Of a DNA stretch of 64,000 bases, positions 47,242-56,178 are shown piece by piece. Origin of the DNA: CATQHW01 sp965243545 (GTDB lineage Bacteria; Spirochaetota; Spirochaetia; SZUA-6; Bin103); contig OZ251573.1 in assembly GCA_965243545.1 (NCBI GenBank), positions 496,001 to 560,000 of the forward strand, in the 5' to 3' direction. The notes below the pieces were generated by a model that was not told where the DNA came from, did not search any database, and saw only the letters and a program-made list of their open reading frames with translations. The position numbers were made by a program, and so were the translations under genes. Numbering within the stretch: position 1 is the first letter of the stretch; each line of letters starts with the position of its first letter.

Positions 47242-47705
47242 CCATCCACACCGACGGCGGCTGCGTGGGAAATCCCGGCCCGGGCGCCTGGGCGTACGTG
47301 GCGCAGACGGCCGGCGGGCAGGTGCGCGATGCCGGCTACGCCGGCGACACGACCAACAACCGCATGGAGCTCGCCGCCGTGATCCATGCCCTGCAGCTCG
47401 CGTGCGAACGGGCCGACGGCGACGTCACGGTGATCACCGATTCGCGCTACGTAGAGGGCGGCATCGGCGAGTGGATCAGGCGATGGGAGGCGAACGGCTG
47501 GAAGACCCGGTCCGGTTCGGCGGTCAAGAACCGCGACCTCTGGCAGGAGCTGCAGGCGCTGAAGCGGGCGCTGCAGGCGCGCGGCTTGCGGGTCGAGTTT
47601 CGGCGCGTGCGCGGCCACGCCGGCGTCGAACTCAACGAAGCGTGCGACCGGCTGGTCACCCGCACGATCGCCGCCGGGCGGCAGGGGCGCTCCCGCCGGA
47701 GCTAG
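47238..47705 (+). CDS. rnhA: Ribonuclease HI
   Basis: Cleaves RNA in RNA-DNA hybrids. Catalytic acidic residues lie in TIHTDGGCVGNPGPGAWAYV, NRMELAAVIHAL, VITDSRYVEGG and GHAGVELNEACDRL. Handle region with the basic RWEANGWKTRSGSAVKNRDLWQEL. 155 aa. ATGA overlap with the histidine kinase. Confidence 0.95.
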   Translation: MTIHTDGGCVGNPGPGAWAYVAQTAGGQVRDAGYAGDTTNNRMELAAVIHALQLACERADGDVTVITDSRYVEGGIGEWIRRWEANGWKTRSGSAVKNRDLWQELQALKRALQARGLRVEFRRVRGHAGVELNEACDRLVTRTIAAGRQGRSRRS

Positions 47706-47781
47706 GCTAGAAGCGCCGCCGACGTTCGCGCGCTTTCTGTCATGACGGCGCGACCGATGCGCCCGGAGGAGAGTCATACAG

Positions 47782-49350
47782 ATGTTGGCGCGTGTGGCCT
47801 GCCACGCCCCGATCGGCGTGGACGGCATCCTGGTTACCGCAGAGATCGATATCCGGCGGGGTATGCCGGTCGTGGACATCGTCGGCTTGCCCGGCGGCGC
47901 GGTGCGCGAAGCGCGTGACCGCATCCGCGTCGCCATCCGCAACAGCGGCCTGTCGTTCCCGGACGACCGCATACTGATCAACCTGTCGCCGGCGGCGGTG
48001 CGCAAGACCGGCGCGTCGTTCGACCTGCCGCTGGCGCTGGCGGTGTTGGCCGCCTCCGGCCAGATTCCCTGGGACGAGGAGGCGCAGCTCATGGTGCTCG
48101 GTGAGCTCACCCTGCGCGGCGACGTGCGCCCCGTGCACGGCGCGCTGGCCGCAGTTGCCGCCGGGTTGGAGCGCGGCATCGACCGCTTCGTCGTGCCGCG
48201 CGCCAACCTGGCCGAAGCGCGCGCTCTGGGAGCGGGAGCGATCGTCGGCGTGGAGTCGTTGACGGAGGCGGTCGAGACGTTCCGGGCGGCGCGGCCCGGC
48301 GAGTGGCCGGGCGTGGAGCACGTGCGCGCGGAGCGCCCGGGCGCCAAGGCGTCCGACGCGGCGGCGTCCATCGCGCAGTGGGGGGATTATGCCGACCTGC
48401 GCGGCCAGGACCGGCTGAAACGGGCGCTGGAGATCACCGCCGCCGGCCGCCACCACGCGCTGCTGTTCGGGCCGCCCGGCTGCGGCAAGACCATGGCGGC
48501 GCGCCGGCTGCCGGGGATCCTGCCGCCGCTCACCGGCCGGCAGGCGCTGGAGGTGACCCGCGTCCACTCGGTGGCCGGCGTGCTCGGCGCCGGCGCTTCG
48601 CTGATCGAGCGGCCGCCGTTCCGAATGCCGCACCACAGCGCGTCGATGGAGGGGCTCATCGGCGGCGGCCGTATGCAGCGGCCGGGCGAGGTGTCGCTGG
48701 CCCACGGCGGCGTACTGTTCCTGGATGAGACGCCCGAGTTTCGTATGGCGCTGCTGCAATCGCTGCGCGAGCCGCTGGAGTCGGGGGAGGTGACGGTCGT
48801 GCGCGCCGGCTACTCGGTCCGCTACCCGGCCGGCTTCCAGCTCGTCTGCGCCGCCAACCCATGCCCGTGCGGTAATCTGGGGCGCGACGCCGGCGTCTGC
48901 CTGTGTTCGCCGGCGGACATCCATCGCTACTGGCGGCGGCTCGGCGGCGCGCTGCTCGACCGGATCGACGTGCGCGCGCCGGTGTCGCCGCCGCGGCCGG
49001 CCGACCTGCAGGCGCCGGCGGCGGAAGGCAGCGCCCGGATAGCGGCCCGCGTGGCCGAGGCGGTGGAGCGTCAACGCCGCCGCTACCGCGGCATGGAGTG
49101 GGACCGCAACGCCGATCTGCCGGCCGGGGCGGTGGAAACGCACTGCCGGCTCGACGCGGGCGGCCAGGCGGTGTTGCGCGACGCGGTCGGCAAGCTCGGC
49201 CTGTCGGCGCGCGCCTATCACGCGATCGCCCGCGTGGCGCGCACGATCGCCGACCTGGAGCGTTCGGACGGCGTCGCCGCCGATCACCTGCTGGAGGCGG
49301 TGCAGCACCGGCGCTACGGCGACGGCGACCTGTGCTGGATTACACTATAG
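47782..49350 (+). CDS. comM: YifB/ComM-type Mg-chelatase-like AAA ATPase
   Basis: Hexameric helicase; ComM promotes branch migration during natural transformation. N-terminal ChlI-like domain (VDIVGLPGGAVREARDRIRVAI, RKTGASFDLPLALAVLA), AAA core with Walker A GPPGCGKTMAARRLPGILPPL, Walker B GGVLFLDETPEF, and the CxCxx(n)CxC zinc ribbon AANPCPCGNLGRDAGVCLCSP. C-terminal LSARAYHAIARVARTIADLE. 522 aa, complete. GGAGGAG precedes the ATG. Confidence 0.93.
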   Translation: MLARVACHAPIGVDGILVTAEIDIRRGMPVVDIVGLPGGAVREARDRIRVAIRNSGLSFPDDRILINLSPAAVRKTGASFDLPLALAVLAASGQIPWDEEAQLMVLGELTLRGDVRPVHGALAAVAAGLERGIDRFVVPRANLAEARALGAGAIVGVESLTEAVETFRAARPGEWPGVEHVRAERPGAKASDAAASIAQWGDYADLRGQDRLKRALEITAAGRHHALLFGPPGCGKTMAARRLPGILPPLTGRQALEVTRVHSVAGVLGAGASLIERPPFRMPHHSASMEGLIGGGRMQRPGEVSLAHGGVLFLDETPEFRMALLQSLREPLESGEVTVVRAGYSVRYPAGFQLVCAANPCPCGNLGRDAGVCLCSPADIHRYWRRLGGALLDRIDVRAPVSPPRPADLQAPAAEGSARIAARVAEAVERQRRRYRGMEWDRNADLPAGAVETHCRLDAGGQAVLRDAVGKLGLSARAYHAIARVARTIADLERSDGVAADHLLEAVQHRRYGDGDLCWITL

Positions 49351-49361
49351 GCGGATTCGGG

Positions 49362-51089
49362 ATGCTGACCGGACTACGCATACGGAACTTCAAGCTCTTC
49401 CGGGAGATCGACCTGGATCTGGGCCAGCAGGTGGTGTTCATAGGCCCCAACAACGCCGGCAAGACGACCGCCCTGCAAGCGCTTGCGTTGTGGGACGTCG
49501 GGCGGGCGCGCTGGCTGGAAAAGCGCGGCGCCGGCGCCGGCCCTGCGCAGCGTCCCGGCGTCACCATCAACCGCCGCGACATGATCGCGTTGCCGGCGCC
49601 GGCCGCCAATCTGCTGTGGCGCGACCTGCGCGTGCGCGTCGGCCGCCGCCGGAACGGCAAGACCCGCACCGGCAACGTACTGATCGACATCGTGGTCGAC
49701 TGGGCCGGCGGCGCCGGCGCCTCGAACGGGTGGACCTGCGGACTGGAGTTCGACTACGCCAATGAGGAGGCGTTCTACTGCCGGCCGCTACGGGGCGAGG
49801 ACGGCACCCGCCTGCCGGTGCCGGACGCCGCGCGCGGCGTCCGCGTCGCCTACCTGCCGCCGATGTCGGGACTGGCCGCCAACGAGACGCGGCTCGACCC
49901 CGGCGCCATCGACGTCCGCATCGGCGAGGGGCGCACCGCCGAGGTGTTGCGCAACCTGTGTCTCCGCATCGTCGAGGGCGCCGGCGGTGAGGAGCGGTGG
50001 CAGCGGGTGTGCGAGCGCATCGAACGGCTGTTCGGCAGCCGCCTCGACCCGCCGCGCTACCTGCCCGAGCGCGGCGAGATCATGATGTCGTACCGGACCC
50101 GCGCCGGCGTCCGCCTCGACCTTTCGGCCAGCGGCCGCGGCGAGCAACAGACCCTGCTGTTGCTGGCGCACATGACCGCCAACCCCGGCTCGGTGCTGCT
50201 GCTCGACGAACCGGACGCCCATCTCGAAGTGATCCGCCAGCGGCAGACCTACCAGCTCCTGAGCGAGACCGCGGCCGAGACCGGCAGCCAGATCATCGCC
50301 GCCAGCCATTCCGAAGTGGTGCTCAACGAGGCCGCCGGCCGCGACGTGCTGATCGCTTTCGTCGGCCGGCCGCACCGCATCGACCGCCGCGGCAGCCAGG
50401 CGGCCAAGGCTCTGCGAGACATCGGCTTCGAACACTACCTGCAGGCCGCGGAGAAGGGATGGGTGCTGTACCTGGAGGGATCGACCGACTTGGCGATGCT
50501 GTTGGCGCTCGCCCGCCGGCTGCGGCATCCGGCCGCGGAGCTGCTCGAAGCGCCCTACGTCCATTACGTCGCCAACCTGCCGCGGCGCGCGAGCGACCAT
50601 TTCCACGGCCTGCGCGAGTCCAAGCCGGACCTGGTCGGCGTGGCGATCTACGACCGGCTGCAGTCGCCGCCGCCGGATGACCCGCACCTGCTGCACCTCA
50701 CCTGGCGGCGCCGCGAGCTGGAGAACTACCTGTGCCGGCGCGAGGCGCTGCTCGACTTCGCGGAAGCGGAGGGCCGGCGCCTTCAAGGCGCGCTGTTCGG
50801 CGACGCGTGGCGGCAGCGAATGCAGGAGTGCATCGCCGTGATCGAGCAGGCGCTGCGGACGCTGGGCGCCGCGCCGCCCTGGGGGCCGGACGTCAAAGCC
50901 AGCGACGACTTCCTGGACCCGCTGTTCGCGCGCTTCTACGCCGCCGCGGACGCACCCAATCCGATGCTCAAGACCGACTATCACCGCTTGGCCGCATTCC
51001 TGGACCCCGGCGCCGCGGACCCGGAGATCACCGAGAAGCTCGACGCCATCGCCGACTCGGCACGCCGAGCCCGCCCGAGCGACCGCTGA
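49362..51089 (+). CDS. OLD-like ATPase with C-terminal TOPRIM-like region
   Basis: A 575-residue AAA/ABC-type ATPase. It starts LTGLRIRNFKLFREIDLDLGQQVVFIGPNNAGKTT (Walker A), has a signature-like LSASGRGEQQTLLLLAHM, Walker B SVLLLDEPDAHLE and the downstream SQIIAASHSEVV. The C-terminal half contains VLYLEGSTDLAMLLALARRL and VAIYDR, which resemble the TOPRIM start of OLD nucleases, then a W-RRRELENYLC motif frequent in OLD-like and restriction-linked ATPases. Functions of relatives include phage defence and repair. 11 nt after comM; base composition is similar to its neighbours. Confidence 0.75.
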   Translation: MLTGLRIRNFKLFREIDLDLGQQVVFIGPNNAGKTTALQALALWDVGRARWLEKRGAGAGPAQRPGVTINRRDMIALPAPAANLLWRDLRVRVGRRRNGKTRTGNVLIDIVVDWAGGAGASNGWTCGLEFDYANEEAFYCRPLRGEDGTRLPVPDAARGVRVAYLPPMSGLAANETRLDPGAIDVRIGEGRTAEVLRNLCLRIVEGAGGEERWQRVCERIERLFGSRLDPPRYLPERGEIMMSYRTRAGVRLDLSASGRGEQQTLLLLAHMTANPGSVLLLDEPDAHLEVIRQRQTYQLLSETAAETGSQIIAASHSEVVLNEAAGRDVLIAFVGRPHRIDRRGSQAAKALRDIGFEHYLQAAEKGWVLYLEGSTDLAMLLALARRLRHPAAELLEAPYVHYVANLPRRASDHFHGLRESKPDLVGVAIYDRLQSPPPDDPHLLHLTWRRRELENYLCRREALLDFAEAEGRRLQGALFGDAWRQRMQECIAVIEQALRTLGAAPPWGPDVKASDDFLDPLFARFYAAADAPNPMLKTDYHRLAAFLDPGAADPEITEKLDAIADSARRARPSDR

Positions 51090-51138
51090 CCTTTCGCCAA
51101 GCGCCGGCCAGCCGGGCCGAACCGAACCGGAGGAGTGC

Positions 51139-52560
51139 TCAAGCCGGCAGCATGGTGTCGCCGGTGGCGCGCTGCCAGTCGCGGATGCGTGCGGTCAGGA
51201 GGCGGCGCCGCTCGGCGTGTTCCGCGCGAAAGGCAAGGTTGACGGTCTCGCCCGGGTCGGCGTCGAGGTCGTACAGCTCGTGCTGTCCGGCGGCGCTCAG
51301 GCAGAACTTCCACCCGTCCGGGGCGATGACGGCGCGCACGGTGTCCGCCAGATCGGCAACTCCCGCTTCGCGCGTGGTGATCCGGGCTAGGTAGCCGGGC
51401 AGCGGGTCGCGCCGCAGGTCGTCGTGGACCAGGTAGTTGACGCCCGTCCACTCCACGAACGCGGGCCGCGCCGGTCCATCGCCGCCGCACAGCCACGGCG
51501 TGAGCGAGACGCCCTGCAGGTGATCCGGCGTGGCGGCGCCGAGCTCCTCCAGCACGGTCGGCACGACGTCGACGTGGCTCACCGGCGCGCGCACGCGCCG
51601 CGCGGCGCGCTGCCCGGGCCGGCTGATCAGCAGCGGCACGCCGATCGACTCCTCGAACATCAGGTTCTTGCCGAACAGCTGGTGGCTGCCGGCCATCTCG
51701 CCGTGATCGGCGGTGAAGACGATCAGCGTGTCATCGCTCACGCCGGCCGCGTCGAGTTGATCGAACACCCGTCCCAGCGCGCGGTCGACCTGCGCGCACA
51801 GCCCCCAGTAGCGCTGGATCAGCAGCCGCCACGCCTGCTCGGACCGCAGCGCGATGCCGTCCTTGCCGTGCTGCAACACGCACCGGTGCTCCAGCAGCGC
51901 CTTGCGCGGCTGATCGGGGGCGGGCGGATTGCCCCAGTTGTCCGGCAGCGGCACCTGGTCGAAGGGGTGCAGGTCGTTCAACGGTCCCGACAGCGGGTCG
52001 TGCGGCTCGTAGAAGCAGAGGGTGAGCGCGAACGGGCGGCGGCGATGGCGGCGGATGAAGTCGCACGCCTTGGCGGCGATGTTGGCCGGGCCGCCCAGAT
52101 GTTCCGGGATGAAGGGGCGGTCCCGCTTGCCGAAGCGCACGCCGTCCAACGGCGTCAGGCCGTGCGCGCGCAACACCGCCGCCGGCGCGCGGTCGTCGAA
52201 GTCGAGCTCGTCGACGCCGTCCGCGCGTGGCGCCGGTCCGTCCGCGTAGCGATGGTGGCCGCTACGGCCGAAGAACCCGCAGGCCCAACGGTCGTCGAGC
52301 AGATCGGTCAGGCACGGCACGCCGTCGCGCATCGGGCGCCCGTCCAGGGTGACTTGGCCGTTGTGATGCGGCCAGGTGCCGGTGAACAGCGCGGCGCGCG
52401 CCGGACCGCACACCGGCTGCGCGCAGTAGGCGCGGTGAAAGACGGTGCTGCGCTCGGCCAGCGCGTTGAGGCGCGGCGTCCGTATCCGCTCGTTGCCGTA
52501 GGCGGCCAGCGTGGAGCGCGCCTGCTGGTCGGTGACGATCAGCAGCAGGTTGGGCGTCAT
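51139..52560 (-). CDS. Type I sulfatase (arylsulfatase family)
   Basis: Hydrolyses sulfate esters, using a formylglycine made from Cys in CGPARAALFTG (the CxPxR signature is intact). Other motifs: NLLLIVTDQQ (metal ligands), FALTLCFYEPHDP, VFTADHGEMAGSHQLFGKNLMFEESIGVPLLI. No signal peptide is visible at ATG 52558-52560, so a cytoplasmic enzyme is likely. 473 aa. It overlaps the upstream gene by 4 nt, so the two are translated together. A formylglycine-generating enzyme is not in this window. Confidence 0.9.
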   Translation of the reverse strand: MTPNLLLIVTDQQARSTLAAYGNERIRTPRLNALAERSTVFHRAYCAQPVCGPARAALFTGTWPHHNGQVTLDGRPMRDGVPCLTDLLDDRWACGFFGRSGHHRYADGPAPRADGVDELDFDDRAPAAVLRAHGLTPLDGVRFGKRDRPFIPEHLGGPANIAAKACDFIRRHRRRPFALTLCFYEPHDPLSGPLNDLHPFDQVPLPDNWGNPPAPDQPRKALLEHRCVLQHGKDGIALRSEQAWRLLIQRYWGLCAQVDRALGRVFDQLDAAGVSDDTLIVFTADHGEMAGSHQLFGKNLMFEESIGVPLLISRPGQRAARRVRAPVSHVDVVPTVLEELGAATPDHLQGVSLTPWLCGGDGPARPAFVEWTGVNYLVHDDLRRDPLPGYLARITTREAGVADLADTVRAVIAPDGWKFCLSAAGQHELYDLDADPGETVNLAFRAEHAERRRLLTARIRDWQRATGDTMLPA

Positions 52561-53141
52561 GCCGGTTCCCGCCCCCCCGCGTGCCTCGGGCGATAGCGCA
52601 CTTCGAATGCTCCAAACTGGATGTCTTGGAGGGAAGTTCGAAAGGCCTCGCCAATCAGCGACAGGTCGCGCGGAGCCCCTGCGTGCGGCCCCATGATCTT
52701 TATGTGGGGCTGATAGCGGCGGGCGCCAAAGGCGTTCTTCCAAGGGGTTGACGGTTTTCGCGTGCCTAGTACCGCTGGTGTCTCCAAGCGGTAGATTTCT
52801 CGACGCAACGCCTGTATCTGATCGATTGCGCGGTTCCGCTTCGTAAGACGGATGCCGACTGATTGGCGGCGCGGGTCGAGATCGGTCCGCGGCCTTTCGC
52901 CTCCAGGAGCCATCACCATCAAACGCGTCTCGGCAATGTCGGCTGTGACCGTCACGGGCCGCCACTCAATGCACAGCCCGTGTAACTCGCGACGTGCGTG
53001 ATAGACTGTAAGGTGCATCCGGCGCTGGACCGAGATCCGGTCGATACCGTGAGACAAAAGGAAGTCCGTGATTTGCGACTCGGACTCATGCGTCAGCCAG
53101 AGTAGCGCGTATACGAGCGGGTGTCCCTTCGGCGATGACAT
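52557..53141 (-). CDS. Possible 2H-phosphoesterase-like protein, function unknown
   Basis: A 194-residue protein with no clear family. It has a strand-histidine motif RMHLTVYH (residues ~42-49) and a second QPHIKIMGP near residue 148, separated by about 100 residues, which resembles the paired HxTx motifs of 2H phosphoesterases although the second has Lys instead of Thr/Ser. Its DNA is visibly less GC-rich and uses more A/T-ending codons than its neighbours, suggesting recent acquisition. It is translationally coupled (ATGA) to the sulfatase. The 2H call is an inference. Confidence 0.62.
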   Translation of the reverse strand: MSSPKGHPLVYALLWLTHESESQITDFLLSHGIDRISVQRRMHLTVYHARRELHGLCIEWRPVTVTADIAETRLMVMAPGGERPRTDLDPRRQSVGIRLTKRNRAIDQIQALRREIYRLETPAVLGTRKPSTPWKNAFGARRYQPHIKIMGPHAGAPRDLSLIGEAFRTSLQDIQFGAFEVRYRPRHAGGREPA

Positions 53142-53192
53142 ACTCTGAGCCGGGCTACTGAGCGTCGGACACTATCGGACTGATCCGTTCCG

Positions 53193-53972
53193 TTACGGCT
53201 GCCCGATGCGGCGGTGCTCGTGATCGGGGCGGCCGTCCGGCTGCGGGGTGATCGGCGCGCCGGCCGGCATGTAGATCACGTTCATGGCCCGTCGCCGGCG
53301 GCCGGTCGGGTTGGGGTCCGAACCGTGCAGGACGCGCGGGTTGAGCAGATAGGATTCGCCGGCCGCGGCGGTCAGGTCGACCCGTTCGCGGTCTCCGCCG
53401 TAGGCGGCGGCGCGGGCGCGGGCGCGTCCGGTCACCTCCTGCCACGGCAGGCCGTCGGCGTCGAAGTGCTGGCTGCCGGGCAGCACGTACATCGCCCCGT
53501 TGTCCGGCCCGGCGTCGTCGAGCGCGGTCCAGATCGTGAAGTACGGCGTGCCGGGGACCGGGAAGCCGGCGCCGGTGTCCTGGTGCCAACTCAGCGCGGT
53601 GCCGCCGCGGGCGGGTTTCATCAGGATCATGGCCCGATGGATCGCCAGCGGCTGCCGGATGAGTTGGCCGATCACGTCGAGCATGGCCGCGCCGGTGATC
53701 ACGGGATAGAACACCGCGTCCCACTCCAGACCGCCGATCTTGCGGTAGCCGTCGGACGCGCCGGCAAACGCGTAGCCGGTCGCGTCGGCTGCCGTGCGGC
53801 GCCACCGTTCGTCGAGCTGGAAGCCGACGCGGCCCGGCGGCACGCGGCCGGCGGTCAGGTCGTCGGTGCGGCGGCGCAACGCCTCCAGCTCCCGGCCGCT
53901 CATCAGAGCGCCGAGCGGCAGGTAACCGGCGGCGTGGAAGCGGTCGAGCTGCTCGCCGGTGAGCGCGGCCAT
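53193..53972 (-). CDS. Phytanoyl-CoA dioxygenase (PhyH) family protein
   Basis: Fe(II)/2-oxoglutarate oxygenase. N-terminal LTGEQLDRFHAAGYLPLGALMS is typical. Iron ligands: SWHQDTG (HxD) and the distal His in LLNPRVLHGSDPN; TGRRRRAMNVIYMP supplies the 2-oxoglutarate Arg. Substrate unknown; relatives hydroxylate lipids, ectoine or secondary metabolites. 259 aa. Divergent from the secreted protein at 54300. Confidence 0.87.
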   Translation of the reverse strand: MAALTGEQLDRFHAAGYLPLGALMSGRELEALRRRTDDLTAGRVPPGRVGFQLDERWRRTAADATGYAFAGASDGYRKIGGLEWDAVFYPVITGAAMLDVIGQLIRQPLAIHRAMILMKPARGGTALSWHQDTGAGFPVPGTPYFTIWTALDDAGPDNGAMYVLPGSQHFDADGLPWQEVTGRARARAAAYGGDRERVDLTAAAGESYLLNPRVLHGSDPNPTGRRRRAMNVIYMPAGAPITPQPDGRPDHEHRRIGQP

Positions 53973-54299
53973 CGACCTACCGGGCGGGCGGCGCGCCGCG
54001 CAGCCTTTCCGGGATGAACTCGTTACCCGGACCGGCCAAGTCGTTCGCGTCCATGGCGCAACGCTGCTCCCCGGCGGCGCCTCCTGTCAACCGGCGGTCA
54101 TGTGCCGGCCGCCGGGGCCCGGGCAAGCCACGGAAATACCGGATAGGCTATTTTGCCGGATCGGGGCACCCTTTCGCCTTGACGCCCGAATCCGTGTTCG
54201 ATAGCTTCGCCATTGAAGTTACGAGCGCGTTGCCGGATCGACGGCAATCGCGTGGCGACCAGAGATCGGGCGGTGAGACCCGGTCGAAGGAGGGAGGAC
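53973..54299. other. Divergent intergenic region
   Basis: No gene is supported in these 327 bp. A possible plus-strand promoter is TTGACG (54179-54184), 17-nt spacer and TAGCTT (54202-54207). A strong ribosome binding site AAGGAGGGAGG sits immediately before ATG 54300. Confidence 0.45.
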
Positions 54300-54800
54300 A
54301 TGGACCTACGGAAGGCGGCGCGCGCCGTGTTGGCGCTGGCGGCGATGGCGGCGGCGGCCTGGACCGCTGCCGCCCAGGACAGCGGGACCTACCGGTCGGT
54401 GAGCAGTTATCACCACGGGTACGTCACGATCGAGCATGAGGGCGAGACCTTCGTCGGCGGGCCGCTCACCGGGACCATGACGGTCACCGAGAGCAGCGGC
54501 GGACCGTTCGAGGTCGGCGCGAACACCGTGTCGGAGTGCCTGGTCTACTCCCGGAGCGGCGCCGACGGCCTGCAAATCGAGGCGCCGTGCGTATTCGGCG
54601 ACGACGCGGACGGCGTGCTCCACACCTACGCGACGCGTAGCCAGGGCACCATAGCAGTCGGCGGCGGCGAAGGGACGTGGAACCTGCTGGGCGGCACCGG
54701 ACGATACGCCGGGATCACCGGCAGCTGCGTCTACCAGACCGAGTACCTGCCAGGCAACCGGCTGATCGTGCAATCCGATTGCTCATGGAGCCGCTCATGA
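54300..54800 (+). CDS. Small secreted beta-barrel-like protein, function unknown
   Basis: 166 residues with a signal peptide (AVLALAAMAAAAWTAAAQ). The mature part is beta-rich with FVGGPLTGTMTV, ECLVYSRSG and the motif GGTGRYAGITGSC, a pattern shared with DUF3224/allene-oxide-cyclase-like barrels where it forms a strand-turn. Three or four Cys may form disulfides in the periplasm. Ribosome binding site AAGGAGGGAGG supports this ATG over the longer frame at 54213. Confidence 0.75.
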   Translation: MDLRKAARAVLALAAMAAAAWTAAAQDSGTYRSVSSYHHGYVTIEHEGETFVGGPLTGTMTVTESSGGPFEVGANTVSECLVYSRSGADGLQIEAPCVFGDDADGVLHTYATRSQGTIAVGGGEGTWNLLGGTGRYAGITGSCVYQTEYLPGNRLIVQSDCSWSRS

Positions 54801-54828
54801 CGGCGGCGCCCGTCCTTGACCGCCGCCG

Positions 54829-55239
54829 GTGAGGGATGAAATCAAGCGGCAGGTGGAAGCCTGCATCGGCGAGTTGCGGCGTAACGCGCTCCGTGAGGAG
54901 AGTTTGCGCCGCATCGCCGAGCTGGCCGACCGCCTGCCCGGCGGCGCGCGAAGCGACAGCCTGCCTGCCGGGCCAGCCGGCAGGCAGGAACTGCTCTACC
55001 TGCAGGCCGAGCAGACCTCGGTGACCAGCCGCGTGATCGGCATGGGCCTCTTCACCGGCGGCCGGTTCAGCGACGGCCCGGACGATGCGGCCGACTGGCC
55101 GTATCAGACGGTCGCCGACGCGATGGCGGACGGATGGCGCATCGTCAAGTTCCCGGAGATGGCGATCCTGCTCGACGACCGCCGCACCTACGGACTCGGC
55201 TGCGAGTTCATCCTGGAGAAGTGGAGCGAAGCGGCGTGA
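54829..55239 (+). CDS. Hypothetical protein coupled to a PhyH oxygenase
   Basis: A 136-residue protein from GTG 54829: a helical N-terminus (VRDEIKRQVEACIGELRRNALREESLRRIAELADRL), a short insertion encoded by a perfect inverted repeat, then a compact domain (YQTVADAMADGWRIVKFPEMAILLDDRRTYGLGCEFILEKW). No family recognised. Its TGA overlaps the GTG of the next PhyH gene (GTGA), so the two products are probably made together and may work together. Confidence 0.65.
   Translation: MRDEIKRQVEACIGELRRNALREESLRRIAELADRLPGGARSDSLPAGPAGRQELLYLQAEQTSVTSRVIGMGLFTGGRFSDGPDDAADWPYQTVADAMADGWRIVKFPEMAILLDDRRTYGLGCEFILEKWSEAA
54960..54988. repeat. Perfect 12-bp inverted repeat inside a coding region
   Basis: CCTGCCTGCCGG (54960-54971), 5-nt spacer, CCGGCAGGCAGG (54977-54988). 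It encodes LPAGPAGRQ. Confidence 0.9.
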
Positions 55240-56090
55240 GACGGCACGACTGCGATCCGACCCTCACCGACTCCCAGGTGCTGGAGTTCTGCAAGAAAGG
55301 GTACCTGACGCTGGAGGCGGTTGTCGGCGATGACGTCAACCGCCGCACCGTGGAATACCTGGAGAGCGGCGACCGCGAACCGAGCGGCATCCTCCACCAG
55401 GACTGGTTCGTGCAGGAGGTGATCCTGCAGCGCGATGCGGCCGGCGCGGTGCGGTCGCTGCTGGGCCGGGACTTCGGCTTGCCGGTCCTGGTGAGCAACC
55501 ACCGCATCACCTGTCCGTCGCCGCGTCAGTTCTGGCACCGCGACGGCAACGCTCCGCACGGGCCGGCGCTCAACTACCTGCAGGTCTTCTATTACCCGCA
55601 GGACGTGCCGCGCGAGCTGGGGCCGACCGAGGTGCTGCCCGGCTCCCACTTCCTCTACACCATGGGACAGCTCCCGCAGAACTATATGGGCCACTACGGC
55701 GGCATCCGCGGCTCGGTGCACACCAGCGCGCCGGCCGGCACGATCTTCATCACCGTCTATTCGATCTGGCATCGGCGCAGCGAGGCGACCGGCTCCGGCG
55801 TGCGCAACAATCTCAAGTACAACTACTTCCGCACCGCGCCGCCGCGGCGCGACTGGATCCGCGAAGACGGGTTTGACTTTGCGACCGCCGACTACGGCTT
55901 CGGCGAGCCGCTTACCTACCGGCAACAGCACCGCGACACGGTCGACAACGCGGAGATGTTCTGCTGGCTGTGCGGCAAGGCCGGCGAGTTTCGCGTGCTG
56001 GGCGGCCAGGGATGGCCGGTGCCCAACTCCGACGGCCACGCCCTGGTAGACCGGCCGTACGGGGTTCCCGCGGGGTTGGATAGCCGATAG
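55236..56090 (+). CDS. Phytanoyl-CoA dioxygenase (PhyH) family protein
   Basis: 284-residue Fe(II)/2-oxoglutarate oxygenase, different from the copy at 53193-53972. Start VRRHDCDPTLTDSQVLEFCKKGYLTLEAVV; iron ligands in QFWHRDGN (HxD) and SIWHRRSEATG (distal His); VLPGSHFLYT. The fold is followed by an unusual C-terminal segment (EMFCWLCGKAGEFRVLGGQGW). GTG start in a GTGA overlap with the preceding hypothetical gene. Confidence 0.86.
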   Translation: MRRHDCDPTLTDSQVLEFCKKGYLTLEAVVGDDVNRRTVEYLESGDREPSGILHQDWFVQEVILQRDAAGAVRSLLGRDFGLPVLVSNHRITCPSPRQFWHRDGNAPHGPALNYLQVFYYPQDVPRELGPTEVLPGSHFLYTMGQLPQNYMGHYGGIRGSVHTSAPAGTIFITVYSIWHRRSEATGSGVRNNLKYNYFRTAPPRRDWIREDGFDFATADYGFGEPLTYRQQHRDTVDNAEMFCWLCGKAGEFRVLGGQGWPVPNSDGHALVDRPYGVPAGLDSR

Positions 56091-56178
56091 GATAGACTCC
56101 GGCTCCCCTCAATGCCCGCCCCTCGTGTTCGGCCGCGCCGGCGGCTCGGCGACCTGCGCGCGGGCATCAGCGTGCGCC

